From Proteobacteria bacterium UBA3588 (lineage in GTDB: Bacteria > Pseudomonadota > Gammaproteobacteria > Thiohalomonadales > Thiohalomonadaceae), in NCBI GenBank assembly GCA_002376325.1, contig DFMR01000166.1, positions 1 to 6,275 on the forward strand: a stretch of 6,275 nucleotides of DNA. The letters are read 5' to 3'. The notes under the pieces are model-generated. The model did not search any database. It was given only the letters and a program-made list of their open reading frames with translations, and was not told where the DNA came from. Made by a program: the position numbers and the translations under genes. Positions 5,403 through 6,275 of the stretch are shown here, one piece after another (positions within the stretch are counted from its first letter, which is position 1; each line of letters opens with the position of its first letter).

Positions 5403-5767
5403 TCTTCGTGTACAACGCCGACAGCGGCCTTTTCAATACGCTGACGGACATCGCGCACAAACTGTTCTCACCGCACAGTTATCCCTGTACCCTCTGCGCC
5501 CTCACCCACTCCCCCGTTGCCATGCGTGGCGCCTGGAAGGCGTTTATTGCCGGCCTCGACGCGGAATGCGAGTTTCTGCATCGAGATCAATTTCGCACCC
5601 GTTATCCTACCTTGGAGATTCCCTTGCCGGCTGTCTTGTATGAAAACGGTGGCGATGCCCGACTCTGCCTACCGGCAGACTCCATTAACCAGTGCCAGGA
5701 GATAGGCGCACTGGAACAATTGATTGTCGACCATTGTCTAGCCGTCAGCGCTTCTGATCGACCATAG
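5387..5767 (+). CDS. Small conserved CxxC protein of unknown function, last gene of the operon
   Basis: This 126-residue protein starts MRRKLIFVYNADSGLFNTLT and has SYPCTLCALTHSP with a CxxC pair (C34, C37), then a conserved-looking LPAVLYENGGDARLCLPADSIN. I recall similar uncharacterised proteins with the NADSGLFN...C.LCALT pattern in other bacteria, but no function. The CxxC could bind metal or act in thiol redox; the rest suggests a small soluble alpha/beta protein with no signal peptide. The ATG at 5387 overlaps the preceding gene by 16 bases and has AGGGA (5375-5379) seven bases upstream, a good ribosome site. The longer upstream frame is a shadow of the DUF2064 gene. Its place in the operon suggests a helper role, perhaps in thiol or metalloid handling. 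Confidence 0.8.
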   Translation: MRRKLIFVYNADSGLFNTLTDIAHKLFSPHSYPCTLCALTHSPVAMRGAWKAFIAGLDAECEFLHRDQFRTRYPTLEIPLPAVLYENGGDARLCLPADSINQCQEIGALEQLIVDHCLAVSASDRP

Positions 5768-5784
5768 GAAGCTGGAGGATCCGC

Positions 5785-6275
5785 TTACCCCCGCATCAGC
5801 AGTGCAAGTAACGCAAATCCGATGCAATACCAACCGAAAGGCCTAAGGGCCTTGACCTCGTGCGCATGGAAATAACGCATCAGGAACCATAATGAGAGCC
5901 AGGCGAAGACGCCCGCGAGAATCCCCGCCGCCAGGATGACGTCCAGCAGGCTGTGGGACAGATGGGAATGCAGCAGTTTCGGTACCTCCAACAATCCCGC
6001 CGCACCGATGATGGGAGTAGCAAGCAGGAAGGAAAAACGCGCAGCGGCCTCATAATCCAAACCCACTCCCAGCCCCACCACCAACGTCGCCCCCGAGCGG
6101 GAGAAGCCAGGGATCAGAGCCAATGCCTGCGCCAAGCCGATGCCCACCGCACGTCGCCAGGTCAGCGTCGTCAGTGTGTGGCTGGCGGTCCGATTCTTGA
6201 GGAGGTCGCCGCCAATCAGCAGTACGCCGTTTACCGCCAGGAATGACGCGGCCACGGCATAACCTCCGAAGAGTG
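5785..6275 (-). CDS. uppP: Undecaprenyl-diphosphatase UppP/BacA, C-terminal part (5' end outside window)
   Basis: About 163 residues of an integral membrane protein are visible, reading in from the right edge as LFGGYAVAASFLAVNG and ending LLALLMRG with TAA at 5787-5785. The hallmark IPGFSRSGAT motif, part of the active site that removes phosphate from undecaprenyl diphosphate, is followed by YEAAARFSFLLATPIIGA and several hydrophobic helices. The usual family length is about 270 residues, so roughly the last 60% is present; the N-terminal glutamate-rich motif lies outside. The enzyme recycles the lipid carrier for peptidoglycan and other envelope glycans and gives some bacitracin tolerance. 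The frame stays open to the window edge, so the GTG at 6255 is not taken as the start. It converges on the operon with 17 bases between stops and no clear terminator hairpin. Confidence 0.93.
   Translation of the reverse strand, partial: LFGGYAVAASFLAVNGVLLIGGDLLKNRTASHTLTTLTWRRAVGIGLAQALALIPGFSRSGATLVVGLGVGLDYEAAARFSFLLATPIIGAAGLLEVPKLLHSHLSHSLLDVILAAGILAGVFAWLSLWFLMRYFHAHEVKALRPFGWYCIGFALLALLMRG

Noticed and set aside
5768..5784. Bidirectional terminator between the operon and uppP
   Set aside because: The 17 bases contain no inverted repeat able to form a stable stem and no T-run.

Overview
The window looks like chromosomal DNA of a GC-rich proteobacterium. A beta- or gammaproteobacterial sulfur- or metal-oxidising type is my guess, based on the elongator tRNA-Met sequence, the ISAs1-type transposase, the ArsR-rhodanese fusion and the overall gene style. 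The species cannot be told from the sequence alone.

Left part (1-1590): the 3' end of an unrecognised gene stops at 191. Fourteen bases later an apparently complete ISAs1-family insertion sequence begins (206-1425, 1220 bp). It has an intact 371-aa DDE transposase and 21-bp terminal inverted repeats matching at 18 positions, but no visible target duplication. Just beyond it lie a good sigma70-type promoter (1445-1473) and an elongator tRNA-Met(CAT) gene (1510-1586).

Middle part (1587-2304): no intact gene. The minus strand from about 1840 down to 1589 is the decayed C-terminus of a tyrosine recombinase (phage or island integrase). It ends right at the 3' end of the tRNA and carries frameshifts, and a TAA stands where the catalytic tyrosine codon should be. 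This is the usual layout of an old integration event at a tRNA gene. The rest (1841-2304) has only short repeats and hairpins.

Right part (2305-5767): a minus-strand ArsR-type repressor fused to a rhodanese domain is transcribed away from a tightly packed four-gene plus-strand operon. The operon holds a radical SAM/Cys-rich protein of the ArsS (arsenosugar biosynthesis) type, a family 2 glycosyltransferase (rSAM/selenodomain-associated transferase 2), a GT-A-fold transferase (rSAM/selenodomain-associated transferase 1, DUF2064) and a small conserved protein with a CxxC motif. The genes overlap or are 2 bases apart, so they are probably translationally coupled. The 145-bp divergent intergenic region holds dyads placed so that one bound repressor could cover promoters in both directions. 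A plausible reading is a cluster that makes an arsenic-containing (or related) sugar or nucleoside product, controlled by a thiol- or sulfur-responsive repressor. ArsM, the arsenic methyltransferase that feeds ArsS, is not in the window.

Right edge (5785-6275): the C-terminal part of undecaprenyl-diphosphatase UppP/BacA on the minus strand, converging on the operon with only 17 bases between the stop codons.
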